Assembly (NCBI GenBank): GCA_001931905.2
Contig: MSJI02000940.1
Coordinates: forward strand, 1 to 64,000
Length of the DNA stretch: 64,000 nucleotides
Origin: Cladosporium sp. IMV 00045
Lineage: Eukaryota; Ascomycota; Dothideomycetes; Cladosporiales; Cladosporiaceae
Direction: 5' to 3'
The notes under the pieces were generated by a model. That model was not told where the DNA came from. It searched no databases and worked only from the letters and a program-made list of their open reading frames with translations. How positions within the stretch are numbered: position 1 is the first letter of the stretch; each line of letters opens with the position of its first letter. Of this stretch, positions 51,335 to 63,024 are shown in pieces. The position numbers and the translations under genes are program-made.

Positions 51335-54300
51335 ATTCGGCTCGAGGGATTGAGTGGGAGAAGAGGTGCACACCTGCGGAGGAGGCTGGTTTTGGTGGTG
51401 TTGAGCCAGGCTTGCGCCTGTGTTGGGTCGTGGCAGAGTTTCAGGCGGGTGATGTTTGTCCGTGGGGGTGTTGGGGGTGTGTGGAGGGCCGTCGGGTGGG
51501 AGAGCCAAGCGTGGTCAATTAAACATTAGGAGGGTAGGATGCGGCGGGCGATGTCAGGCATATGGGGTATATGCGAGATGAGGTTTTGGGCGGTGATGGG
51601 TGAAGAGACTCGGGAGGATGGCCTCTCGAAGGTGACTGGTGACGGGTGGTTGTATAGCTTGCTCGTGACCGGAAACCCTGCGCCGGGGGGGAAGAAAAGA
51701 AGAGATGGTGCGGGCGTGAAAGGGCTGATGGGCAATCAATGTTGCGGTAGCACCGACTTGGGGTTTTGGGTGGAGGTGCTCGCTCGCGCTACTGCTGGGA
51801 CGGTGTTCGACGGTGCGAGAGTCAGAGAGTGTGTGTGGACCCTGCGTTGACGGGGTGGAGCAGGGCATGACGTTTTTTGCCGCCGCTTGTGCCAGTCCGA
51901 AGTGCGCGAAGAGGCAAGCAAAGCCTCTCTGCCATGCCCATCATCGCCCAACCAGCATGCCTGTATCATTTCGATGTGCCGGTCTTCGGGAACAATTCAC
52001 CCATATGATCTGTGTGATCGTTCCCTGGACTGCTGCATTCGTACGTCGATAGGCGTCTTGCATGTCGACCACCGCCGTATGAGCCTACCATCGAGCCTCC
52101 CATTCTCGCCGTCCTCCAACCCTACTGCAATCACTGCCGAGCATGCTACATAGGCGAGCAGAGCATGATAATACCAACAACAAAATAACACCGACCAACA
52201 ACACACTACTGTAGATAGGCATCTCCCCTACTTCCCACCCACTCACCATACTAGCAGCAGCTCAGAATCAGCTTCCAATAGTCGGTCCCAACTCCCTGGG
52301 GACCCATCGAACTGCACATGTCGAGCTGTCTTCTCCTCCTAACCTCTCTTCTATTTGCTGGTTCTCCCTGCAGTAGACTCAGCATTAGTCCTTACTTATT
52401 GCAGATACAGTACACTACATACATGTAAATCTACTCAGAGTTTCGACTGCAAGCCACCTCGCCTTAGTCACATACTCTCATCCACCTACCTTTATTCACA
52501 CTTACATAGATACCATCACACACGCAGTAGCCTCTCCTTTCCTCCCGATCTCTGCTCCCCTGCTGTCTCTTCTCCATTTTGGCCTCATACCGAGCTACTT
52601 TCTTCAAGCCCACTCTATTCTACCTTGCTAGCCTACCAAGCCCGCCACCCTTGCCGACGCACCGCGCAGGCGAACATGGCGAATCCGCCGGCTCTATCAC
52701 GGGTCAACGGCTGCAATATAGTATAGCGTGCATGGCCACCTGCGCTTGCTCGCCTGTTCGGCTATGCCCATCGCAATTGCATTATTCAAGTCCATCACCT
52801 TCAATAGAAACTCTCCTATACCATCATCATAACACTCTCTCGCGCGCGGCGGACCCGTCTCCGTCTATTCATCGTAACTCTGTGACATAATATTCCTGCT
52901 CGTGATGCTGATCTTGCTACAAATCACTACAAATCACATGTACCCTCGCCTCCTCATCGTCTCCGTCCGCCACCGCACTTGCGTACGCACCGGCGCCGCT
53001 TGATCGACGACCCAACACGCTGTCTGCCTCCCGACCTATCATCACAATCCGTAGACCGCCATATGCAGGCCGCTCACGGCTACTCTTGCCCGCCGCCCCC
53101 ATGATGATGCCCTGCCGGCCAGTCGCCCTAACGGCGGCGCGTCTGATACAGCATGTCTCACGGGTCACCTTATAGCACCCAGCAACCAACGGTCCTTATA
53201 CCAGCTCCGGCTCTTGCGTGGTAGATCGATTCAAGCCACGCCTTGAGATGGCGCCGGCATCCCTGGTAAGCGAGAAGGACTGCACGGAAGCAAATCGGCG
53301 CCTCCCCCAGGCGCCTGCAGGGTCAGAGCTCATGCCATCCCTCTCTCAAATCATCATCATCGCCCTCATCATCAATTCGGCCTAAATGCTGGCGAAAAAC
53401 CAATCCCTCGAGGACTCCGCCTTGGTGCTATTTCGCCCACTCCACAGCACACGAGCCTTCTGCAGATCTTCCAAGGCTTCCACCCGATTCCCTGCTTGGC
53501 GGGCCAATAGCCGTTGCGTGTCGAGATTTGAGCGCGCTACCGCCGCAGCCTTTTGAAAGGGGTTCCTGGTTTGTGATGACCATAACAACCCCGAAGGATC
53601 ATCCACCGCAATTATCGCACATCAGGACATGAACCATCCATTCATCCATCTATCCTCTTAGGTAACAGCGCGTGGAGATTCTCTGGGGATCGCTTCGGCG
53701 TGCTTCCCACTCTGATACAGCATGAAACCGATTTGTGTTGAAACGGAGCGGCTTTCACCGCCTGTCATCATCATATACTAACACAACTGTTCCGAGGAGC
53801 CGTGGGAGCAAGACACTAGGCCAACAGGAGCGTCGCTGGCAAAACAACAGCCAGTCGATATTCAACCCAAATCCTGCACTAATTCTGCCCCGATGATTCA
53901 AGGGAGATCGAGTTGCTTTAGCGCTCGCTGATTGAACCCTCAATACCCTCGTCCAGCGCCTGTGATTTGAGCTATTGACCGAGGCATATCTTGAAGGAGC
54001 CAACCGAAGACGATCTACTGGCTGCTCTTTCGCTAACAGCCATATGACTCCTTCAACCAGCGTCTAGCATTCATTCGCTGCTCAAGAAACTAGCACGTTT
54101 TTCCCACTCACATCTCTGCTGTGGAGAGCCGCTCGCAGGTGTTCGCTTAGGGCATTTTTGCATGAGTATCCACCACCAGGCGATACCGTTGATCCCATCC
54201 GCCTGTTGCCCACTGTGGCAATTTACCACTACCAGCTGCTTCTTGTCTCGTCCGCAAGGATCCATAGGCGAATTGCCTCACTTCTTGCCACGCTGATTCG

Positions 54301-55197
54301 AATTTCCTGTCTATTTCTGTGAAGCCCTATGGCCAATTTCATCGCTTGCGCGGCGCTCGCCGCGAGAAAACATCTCGGAAGAGGCAGTTGCACAGCCGCC
54401 AAGTTATTACGTCCCCCTCGCCAAAACAATTGCACCCAACCACGTGTTGATCACAAGGTTTCCCTGGCTTGTCAGCGAGCTGGCATCAGCAGCCTACAGG
54501 CATGCGCTGCAGGACGGCGCCGGAAAACCACTTGTCATGACTCTTCAGGCACAGCCAAATACATCATATAGCCCTTGCACTTGCGCACCACCATCTGACT
54601 GGAGAACCACAAGCCGGTAATCCCATACCGAACTCCTGAGGCTCGTTCCAAGTCTGCGTCGTCACTTCACTTGTTTTGATCATCGCTGCATCCGGCAATC
54701 AATTCGATCTACATAGCCTCATTTCTCGCCGTCTCACCATGACAGCAGTCACCGCCGTTTCTGCCTCCGAGATATGAGTCGTTCGGGCGCGGTGTGAACC
54801 TCTCTTCTCACGCCCACGGCGCCATCCGGCAGACGATTTCGGCATCCGGTTCGCATCCCCACACGCTATCCTCTTCGATTCGTCACACGACCAAGAGACC
54901 ACTTGGACTGTAGTACGGATCCTCAGACTCCATCCTACAGCCTACAGGCCACTCTTCCTCTCAAGAAGGGAATCGCTTCTTTTTGACCCTCGAAAAGACA
55001 GCATGGAAGCTTCCGAAGAACTTCCTTCGCCGGTACTGCTGGCACGCCTTCGGCTCTACCCCGGGATTTTTCGGTCGACTTTTTTTTTTTCTTGTCTGCT
55101 CAGGGATTCTCCGTGGATTCACATCCACGCCACACGCACCATGAAAGACCCAAATGACATAGGCTCTTTTCTTCTACCTCACTATCATCATTCACCA
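51335..55197. other. Long gene-poor region
   Basis: 3,863 bases with no convincing gene on either strand. All frames are under 125 codons and lack family motifs. The first part (to about 51.9 kb) may include the 5' leader or an upstream exon of the SCOC-type gene. About 52.2-52.9 kb is C/T-rich on the plus strand, as in fungal promoters and leaders. A T10 run lies near 55,080. Non-coding RNA or decayed sequence is possible. Confidence 0.4.
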
Positions 55198-55269
55198 GGC
55201 CGGCTGGCCCAATGGCAAGGCGCTTGACTACGAATCAAGAGATTGCAGGTTCGATCCCTGCGTCGGTCA
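55198..55269 (+). tRNA. tRNA-Arg (ACG)
   Basis: A 72-nt cloverleaf without intron. The acceptor stem GGCCGGC pairs with GTCGGTC (two G-U pairs), with discriminator A at 55269. The D arm is GCCC/AGGC around AATGGCA. The anticodon arm is CTTGA-CTACGAA-TCAAG, giving anticodon ACG (A34 normally becomes inosine and reads CGN arginine codons). The T arm is GCAGG-TTCGATC-CCTGC with the standard TTCGA loop. A T5 run at 55305-55309 could be the RNA polymerase III terminator. Confidence 0.95.
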
Positions 55270-55840
55270 CGCAGAGTAGAGTCTTCCTCTTCACGAGGGA
55301 CGTCTTTTTGCCTTTAGTCTTGAATGGATTGGTTTGGTCCTTGAGAGGCCTCGTAAATGTCGTTGCTATCTTGCGATGATGCTTCGCTGTCCCCTTTTGC
55401 ACATGTGGGAAAACCGTCAAGAAAGATCGATGAGGTGACGTCCCTTGACACGATTCAATAAGCTCACTCCATGCCGTAGCCTGTCCGATGACTTCTTTGA
55501 CTGGAACATACCGCATGTTACCATAACAAGGTGACGATTTGCACGTGGAATGTGAAAGGATTTTCGTCGCGCTCATGTCTTCGATTGATCGATACACCTC
55601 TCGAAAATCATCGTTCGATCTTGCTGCGACCAGCGCCGCATTTATCGCATTCAATCTCTATCGACACGAGTCTCATGACACTATGACGATCATCCCTTCA
55701 AGCACCATGTACCATGGCTCCGATCTTGAGATCAAAAGCATCTTTTTCTCGAAAAGACAGGATCCTCCACATCATGATGATCGATCAGTCGACCAAACAA
55801 CCATCCCAAGAATTCGACCTAAATGGAAAGAGCCGAGTAA
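55270..55840. other. Region between tRNA-Arg and the broken small frame
   Basis: 571 bases. A minus-strand frame (55235-55654) running into the tRNA is an artefact. A plus-strand frame around 55683-55838 could be an upstream exon of the following broken frame, joined by a donor GTAAAT at about 55,839 and an acceptor CAAAACAG at about 55,903. Confidence 0.35.
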
Positions 55841-56335
55841 ATGATGGCAATAAATCGATCTTTGGCCTGCTGCGTGCGTTGGGGTCGCCTCTGCAAAACA
55901 GGAGAGAGCAACACCAGCAGCCCGAACCAACACACTGGACCTCTCAACCCATCCGGCCACAATGCCAGTCCAGCCGATGAGCCGACAGCATCATCCTCAT
56001 CCGACCAGAACAAATCTCATCTGTCTCACGATCCCATCACCGAACCCAACCCATCCGCACCGCACGACGAGCGTGCCGATTCTCCCCACGCCTAAGAGGT
56101 AAATGTCTCCGATTCCGACACTTCTCATCCAAGTCGAGACCAGCACGGCAACCTCTACCTCGAGCGTGTCTATCGCAAGCGTAGCCGACGTAGACGGTCT
56201 TCTCCTGCACGCCGTGGCCTCGCTGTGCGCGCGCTGGGCAGGGGTCGATCGAGTGTCGGTAGTAGACGCAGCGGCAGACGGAGAAGCGTTCGATCACTTG
56301 GATGCACATTGTTGGTGGTGGTGGTGGATGTGTAG
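55841..56335 (+). pseudogene. Small hydrophilic protein frame interrupted by TAA
   Basis: One frame runs from 55841 to TAG 56333-56335 with a single TAA at 56093-56095. Both halves look coding, with C-rich third positions: a Ser/Asn/Pro/Asp-rich part ending DERADSPHA, then after the stop EVNVSDSDTSHPSRDQ, HGNLYLERV and an Arg/Ser-rich tail with GRGRSSVGSRRSGRRRSVRSLG. A C-to-T change of CAA (Gln) would create this stop. No canonical donor before the stop allows an intron to remove it. I do not recognise the family. It may be a pseudogene, a readthrough product, or two unrelated frames. Confidence 0.35.
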
Positions 56336-58204
56336 TTGGGCTTATGGTTTGCCTTGTCTTTCGACGATGTCGTTAACGTTGTCGTTGTCTTCTTTTGTGC
56401 TTTATGTGTAAAATGTTTTTTCGGTTCAAAAACGCAGAAAGCAGCGCAGACGCTCGAACGCTCGATCAATTGCCAGGAAAAAAGATGCGAAAGAACAAGG
56501 AGAAACAGAATGTGGTGTGAATACAGAGTTCTCCCCAAGGGCATGAGCTTTGGGTGGCGAGGTTTTATATCCCATCGTCTTACCTAAACCGCACATGCTC
56601 CTCGTCAATCCAGTAACAGTCAGTACTTGCATCACCGCACGCAGCCGCGACGACGAGACAGAAGTACCTCGACCGAGTGAGTGAGCGCGGAAGACGTGTA
56701 TGTGTTTGTTCTTACAGTCACCAACCGTGACTGGCTCACTATAGGTCGAAAGGGAATCGGTTGCGAACGTATGCCGGTCGCCGTTTGAGCTCAGGGAAGA
56801 TTTTGCGAATGCAAGTGCGTGTTACGATTCCACTCACGGCTCTGCTTTGAGATGCGCGAAGGTACCTTGATCCGTCTGACGGGTACGGTACTCTGCTGTC
56901 AGATCGCCTGGCCGGCCGCAGCGTCGGTATCAGATGCATGGGCGACGACGGTGGAATACGCTGGTAGGAAGGTTATTCCACAGGGCGTGCTCTTGCATTC
57001 CCATCCGTTCGGACAGTATACTGGGACGTCATTCGATGGGGGTCGTGACTCCAGGCTGGTGAGTGAGATAACGTACGCTGTTGGTTGTGTTTTTGATGAG
57101 TGGGTTTGGAAGCTGAAAAACTCCTACTACTCAGGCCGGGTGGCCTGGCGATTCGTTCGCTCTCGTTCGCTCGATGGCTGGGCGGCCACGGCGGGCAGGC
57201 AGGCGAATTGACCAACTCATTCCATGAGAACATGGGATTTCTTTCAAATCGCAGATTGTAGCGTGTCGCGAACCCGAGTCCGCGGAATTGCGCTGCGGTC
57301 GTCGAACTGTCAGCAGCGTTTGCCTTGACGCAACGTGCATCAGAGGTGCAGCCGCAGCGTAGCGAGGTATGACGATGACTGATCAGATGTCGACGGGTGA
57401 CATCGATCGCTTGCAAGAAGCCACCTACGCTGCTAACTCTACAACGTATCGGCAGTAGAAGATTTCTTGGATGCTGCTGACAACTGACCGAGAAGCGAAG
57501 GGCTGCAAATTGACCTACGGCGACTCGGGTGGTTCAGCCATTGAGAGAGAACCGCCTTATCAAGCATGGAAACAATCAGAACTCGTACCGCTCGAATATG
57601 CAAAGTGGCATGTAAGCAAGTGACGGAGCGAGAGGCCTCGGATGACGGGTGAACAACAACTGTACATATCTCAAGGCAGCCGAAATTACAGCATACCGCA
57701 ACGCGCAAAATCTACACGACTGCGCCTCTCAGGATCAACGAGCTCAGACGCCGTGCTTGCGAATGAAACCGGAATTTGGAAACTAGGTGGTAGCAGTCAA
57801 ATGGGAAGGCTGTAGGATCTCAGGTTGTTGACCAATGGGGTTGAGGAGAGCCATGCTCCTACACACGTGGGAATACAACGTAGTGCACGGTTCGGAGAGA
57901 TGCGCAAATCCCACCTGAAAGACGCGCTGACTGCTGACTGACAAATTGAGTAAGCTGCAAGGTAACTATGTTGCATCTTTCTTCAGCCCTATGAGACATG
58001 AGAGCGAATGGCGGCGGGAATACAGAGAATACACGAACATCAATCGTGATACTTTGGGACCTCATCGTTTGTCAGGGAGTCTCGTGCGGCTATGCAAATA
58101 ACATTCATGATTCTATTCAGGAAACAAATCGATATGACGTGGATATCTGCCGACAAGACAGCTGTCCATCCGAAACTCCGAGAAAACAATGCTATGAAAC
58201 ACAA
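56336..58204. other. Gene-poor region
   Basis: 1,869 bases without a credible gene. Frames up to 147 codons at 56.8-57.4 kb show no motif. The last part should hold the 3' end of the L-rhamnonate dehydratase transcript. Confidence 0.45.
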
Positions 58205-59562
58205 CTACGCGGTCCCGTTGCCATTAACGCTCGCTTCCTGCTCCTTCTCTTGCGCAGGCGGCGCGAGCGACTTCGCGGGAGCCGGGTTCAGAACGTTGGC
58301 CGCGTCAATAAGAGGCGCGGCTGGGTTCAGCTCCAGCCCAAAGCCGGGCTTATCCAATTCGCTGACGTCGAGGTAACCCTTTGTCGGAATCGGCTCGTTG
58401 ATGAACAAGTTGCCGAAGACGGGAAGCACGCTGCGGCCGTCGGGCGAGTTGGCCAGGTATTCTTGGAAGGGGCTGTTGGCTTGCGAGACGACGAAGTGGT
58501 AGCTGTAGGGCCCGCTCGCGTGAGGCACGACGGGCAGATCGTACGCGGCCGCCATGGCGGAGACTTTGAGGAGTTCGGTCAGACCGCCGACCCACATGAC
58601 GTCCGGCTGGAGGATGTCGATGTTGCGGCCCTCGATGAGCTTGCGGAAGCCGTAGCGCGAGTACTCGTGCTCGCCCGTGGTGAACTTGATGGTCGGGTGG
58701 GCGCGCTTGATGAGCGCGAAGCCGTCGACGTCGTCGGGCGAGAGCACCTCCTCCCACCAGTCGATGTCCAGGTGCTTGCACTTCTCCGCCAGCTCGATGA
58801 TGTAGGATACGTTCAGACTCATCCAGCAGTCGACGCGCAGGGGAAAGTCGGGACCCAGGGCATCGCGGTGCGATTTCAGGTATTCGTAGTTCTTGCGCAT
58901 TCCTTCGCGGCCTTCGGCGGCGCTGTAGGGGAGAGCCACTTTCGAGCCAGTGAAACCCATTTCTCTAGCTGCTGTCGGTTGTGGGCCGGTGCAGTAGAAG
59001 TCGAGTCGGTCGCGTGTTGCCCCTCCGATCATCTTGTATACCGGCTCGTTGCGAATCTTGCCCAGCAAATCCCACAATGCCAGATCGATGACGGAGATCA
59101 CGGCGACTGGGAGTCCCTTGCGGCCGTAGAACATGGAGGCTCTGTACATTTGCTCGAAGAGGTTGTTGGTATCTCTGGGATCTATGCGATCGGTCAGTAT
59201 AACGTCTCAGTCTATGGAATCTCACTATGGTATTGCTTACCAGAGCCAATGAGGAATCTTCTGAAGTGCTCAGCAGTCAACCAGCAAGCTGGTGGGCCAC
59301 CAAAGCCGGTTGCGAAGCCCTTTGATCCATCTGTCGCCTCGATCTCGACACAGAAAGAACCCAAGACGTTGATGCCAAAGTCCGTTCGCGAGTTGCGGTA
59401 TTGAGGGTAGTGGGACATAGGTGTCGCGATCTTGGAATCGATCAACCAGTGACCACCCTTGACATTGTGGTAGTCTCCGCCGGATCCTACACCTTGGATG
59501 AGGAATGTGCGAATTTCCTTGATCCTCGGGAATGAGGCGACACCGCTGGTTGAGGATGGCAT
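58205..59562 (-). CDS. LRA3: L-rhamnonate dehydratase (enolase superfamily)
   Basis: A two-exon gene: complement of 59241-59562 and 58205-59181, with a 59-nt intron, 432 residues. It follows bacterial RhmD and fungal LRA3/LraC closely: YPQYRNSRTDFGINVLGSF, the lid region GFATGFGG, VISVIDLALWDLLGK, FYCTGPQPTAAREMGF, metal ligands in RVDCWMS, WWEEVLSPDD and TTGEHEYSRYG, the acid/base dyad Asp and His in ILQPDVMWVGG and VVPHASGPYSYH, and LDKPGFGLELN at the end. It removes water from L-rhamnonate to give 2-keto-3-deoxy-L-rhamnonate, the third step of fungal non-phosphorylated L-rhamnose catabolism. The C-terminal 35 residues (Ala/Pro/Glu-rich) are extra. It shares a promoter with a Zn2Cys6 factor. 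Confidence 0.92.
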
Positions 59563-60041
59563 GGCGTGAGATTGTTGGTCTTGCTTATGTTAATGTGATC
59601 AATGCTCTCCAAGGCTGATCGAATTCCTGACTTGCTCGCCAGGTATCGAGATGCAGATATTGTGAAATCAGTTGCAGAAGACGAAGGTACCTTATTGAAG
59701 AGGGAAACAAGAGGAGAAATGAAGAGAGCGAGAAAGACCTTCTGAGGACACCATCGGCATACAAGTATACTTTCCTACCAGCTATCTAGGTGGGTCAGTG
59801 ATTGACGACGGCTGAAGACGCATTCGGCGACGAGGTACGAGGTAGTCCGTCCGTTGTTTTCACGGGCCTCGACTGGCGTGATGTTGTCACATCCAAGTCC
59901 CGCCTCGGCAGGCAAAAGGTCCATTGAAGCGAGGAATTCACCACTTGGCGTGAGCAGAGCGGGGTATGGCAGCCTCTCAGCGCCATCAAAAAGCCGAGCC
60001 GCCCACGTCTTCGGTCGCTGCTTTCCCGCAACCCGAACACC
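59563..60041. promoter_or_regulatory. Shared promoter of L-rhamnonate dehydratase and Zn2Cys6 factor
   Basis: 479 bases between two divergent starts. I could not single out a palindromic CGG/CCG site with confidence. The arrangement itself suggests co-regulation. Confidence 0.45.
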
Positions 60042-62976
60042 ATGGAGATGTCCTCCAACGCCAACCACACGCCAAAGACCGACGATTCGCCCGGCCATCC
60101 TCCCGAGCAGAGAGACGAGGATGGCTGGAGTGGCGAAGATGATGATGTCTCAGATGGTGATGGCCAGGATGAATCCGGCAAACGCAAGAGGCAGAGAACA
60201 TCGCGTCCATTGAGCGTTTCCTGCGAACTGTGCAAATCTCGAAAAGTGAGCAGTCCGTTCCTATACTGAAGTTTCAGGTAACAGCGGCAGCTAACCGATG
60301 ACCAAACGCAGGTCAAGTGCGATCGAGGTCAGCCTCGCTGCGGGTGGTGCGTTAGAAACGGCCAGGCTTGCGAGTACAAAGAACGCAAGAAACCTGGGCT
60401 ACGTGCAGGTAAGCAGCTCTTCAAGAGACACGGTGCCTTCCAAAAACACGTTTTACTACGATGCTTGCTCTTTATTGCACTGTTCAATTCCAAAGAGTAT
60501 GAATGAGCTTAAGGTACTTGATTCGCTATCTCACGTCGTGCTCTGTTGAAACCTACCACCAGAGTGGAAGACAGCAATTCGAGAGAAGAGTGTCTTGCAG
60601 GAGATAGCTTTGAGTGAGACTGTCTTTTGGAAGGCACGTGGATTGCACATTACCCTTGTTCCTATAGACCTCTGTGCTTGGGAAACTGTTGATGGCTGAC
60701 GTTTTTCGATGAAGGTTACGGACGAGAGCTCGAATCACGACTTGGTGAGTGTCTACAGTCTGATGGATATTCGAGGCCGATGTATCAACTTTTCCATGAG
60801 ATAGACGCGCTAATGCTTCAACAGACAAACTAGAAGGCGTTCTACAGACGCAGCAGAATCTTCTGCAGCAACTCACAAACCACATAAGTGGTCAGTCTCC
60901 CGGCAACCAGGCATCGCCTCACAGTGCGCATTCCCAGCAACATGTACCGCAGGCTGAGGCTGCGCTGTTTATGCAACAGCCGACGCAGAGCATGTACTCC
61001 TCGGGCCAAACAAATGTCTCCTATCCTGCTACCTCCCAGATCTCCCCATCGCAGGCTCAGCAACAACCGCAAGGACGTCCTTCATTGCCAAACATTCAAA
61101 GGCCACTCCCGCCGAGTGAATCCTATACTGCCGGCAATCCACCTTTGGAGTCGCCAAGCTTGAACATTACATCTGCCTCGCAAAGTGGTATGGTCGCCAC
61201 CAACGGACCCAATCCTGTCACACAAGATCAAGACTTCCCACCGTATGACCTTTTGTATGCCTTGACGGATCTGTTCTTCAAGCACGTCAACACGTGGTGC
61301 CCCATATTGCACAGAAGAAGTACTTTGGATTCGCTCTTCGGTTCTGCTGCCTTGGACGAGGCTGATCGCATTCTGCTGCACGCAATTGTTGCCACGACTT
61401 TGCGATTTTCTACGGACGGCAGACTGACGCCACAAGCACGCGACCGCTATCATGCAATATCAAAACAGAAGGTACTCCTGTACGGTCTTGAGAACAGTTC
61501 CGTCAAGGCTCTACAGGCTTTGGTCATCCTTGCTCTCGATATCGTAGGCAGCTCCAACGGACCTCCAGGTTGGAACCTATTGGCATTGATGGCTAGAAGT
61601 GTGGTGCAACTGGGCCTGGCTGTCGAAACGACCTCATCTTCCGTCGCCCCGGTATACCCATCTATCTACACGCTGCGAGCTATGGTGTTGCCGGAGGCGG
61701 GATCTTTCATCGAGGATGAGGCCAGAAGGAGGCTCTTTTGGATGATCTACCTCCTTGATCGATATGCTACACTTGCAACCGCTTTCGAATTCGCTCTCGA
61801 TGACAAGGAGATTGACCGAAAACTGCCCTGCCGTGATGATCTTTGGGCCCGCAATCAGCCTGTCGAGACTCGTTGGTTTCAGCCGCCCGATCGTGCCGAA
61901 TACCACGCTGATGTACCTGAAAATCTCGGTTCTTTCAGCTACTACATCGAGATCCTCGGCATCTTGTCAGAGATCCATCGATTCTTGAAAAAGCCAGTAG
62001 ACATCGGTGCTCTATCAGATGTTGAAGAATGGCAGCAGCAGTATCGCCAGTTAGATGGCAAATTGAATGCTTGGAAGTTCAGCCTCCCGAGTGATCACGG
62101 CAATATGTCGCGGATGTTCGACCCCAACAGTAGCAGCAAGATCAACTGCATCTGGATTATGCTGCATATCACGTATCATACGTAAGTGGATGCAGCCCAA
62201 ATTCTTGCATGAGTGGAAGTGACTAACGTAAGCAAAGTACCGTCATTCGGCTACATTCATCTGCAGCTTATCCGACCACAAGATCTCCGATTTTCACGCC
62301 TTCTTACAGCGCCAGTCAAAGGTGCCACTCTGCCGTCGAAGACATCGGTACCTTGTGTACCTACGTCAGAAACAACAACATGCTCACGAAACTCGGCCCA
62401 CCTTTTGCATTCAGTTTGTGGGTGGCTGCTCGATTGCTACTCGTCCACGGATCGACGATAGACCACCAAGTCAACCCAGCAATCCACCCACTTGTCGAAA
62501 CGCTGCGAGAGATGGGCTATTACTACGACGTCGCACAACGATACGCCATTCTTCTGTCCCGTGTTCTTGAAGAATACCACGACAGTGAACGCGCACCACC
62601 AGACATGAACGGCGTCCGCGAAACCCCTTCGACCGTTCGCATTCTAGCAGACATGCGTCGGTGCGCCTACGATCTAGACTTCCTCATCTCTCGCCAGCCC
62701 AAGCCTGCGAATGCCAAATTGAATGTCGTCACACCCGCGCGCACGCCAGCGCCAAACGAGCTCGAATACCTGGACGTCTTCGACTTTTTCAACATGCCTC
62801 GACTGCCGATTTCTGCTGGCGTTGACGCAGGCATGGGAATGAATGGCAACGCCACCGGCGGTGGGGACGCTGGCACTGAGTATCAGCCTTTGGAGGGAAA
62901 TGGTACTAATGAATTTAATATCACGAATTTTATGTACGATGCGAATTCGGATTGGTTTATGAAGAACACGACTTGA
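60042..62976 (+). CDS. Zn2Cys6 transcription factor, candidate L-rhamnose pathway regulator
   Basis: A five-exon gene, 60042-60245, 60312-60408, 60715-60744, 60825-62181 and 62238-62976, 808 residues. The introns are 66, 306, 80 and 56 nt. The zinc cluster lies across the first splice: CELCKSRK joined to VKCDRGQPRCGWC, pattern C-x2-C-x6-C-x6-C-x2-C-x6-C. A linker ERKKPGLRAG and a coiled coil YGRELESRLDKLEGVL follow, as in Gal4-type dimers. The middle (about 240-600) is a Fungal_trans domain with PPYDLLYALTDLFFKHVNTWCPILHRR and EDEARRRLFWMIYLLDRYAT. The third exon is only 30 nt. Its divergent pairing with L-rhamnonate dehydratase suggests a role like RhaR or TRC1, not proven orthology. Confidence 0.88.
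60409..60714 (+). other. Long 306-nt intron in the Zn2Cys6 factor
   Basis: Flanked by GTAAGC and GATGAAG, with a GGCTGAC-like branch sequence about 18 bases before the acceptor. It separates the DNA-binding exons from the dimerisation coiled coil. All other introns I reconstructed here are 47-80 nt. No conserved coding sequence is seen inside. Confidence 0.6.
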
Positions 62977-63024
62977 TCTGGATAGAAAGTCGGGCATTGA
63001 ATCTATGTAGCACAGGACAAAAGC

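Noticed and set aside
55235..55654. Minus-strand 139-codon frame ending in AGIEPAIS-type sequence
   Set aside because: Its end is the antisense of the tRNA-Arg T and anticodon arms, a well-known false gene. The rest has no motif.
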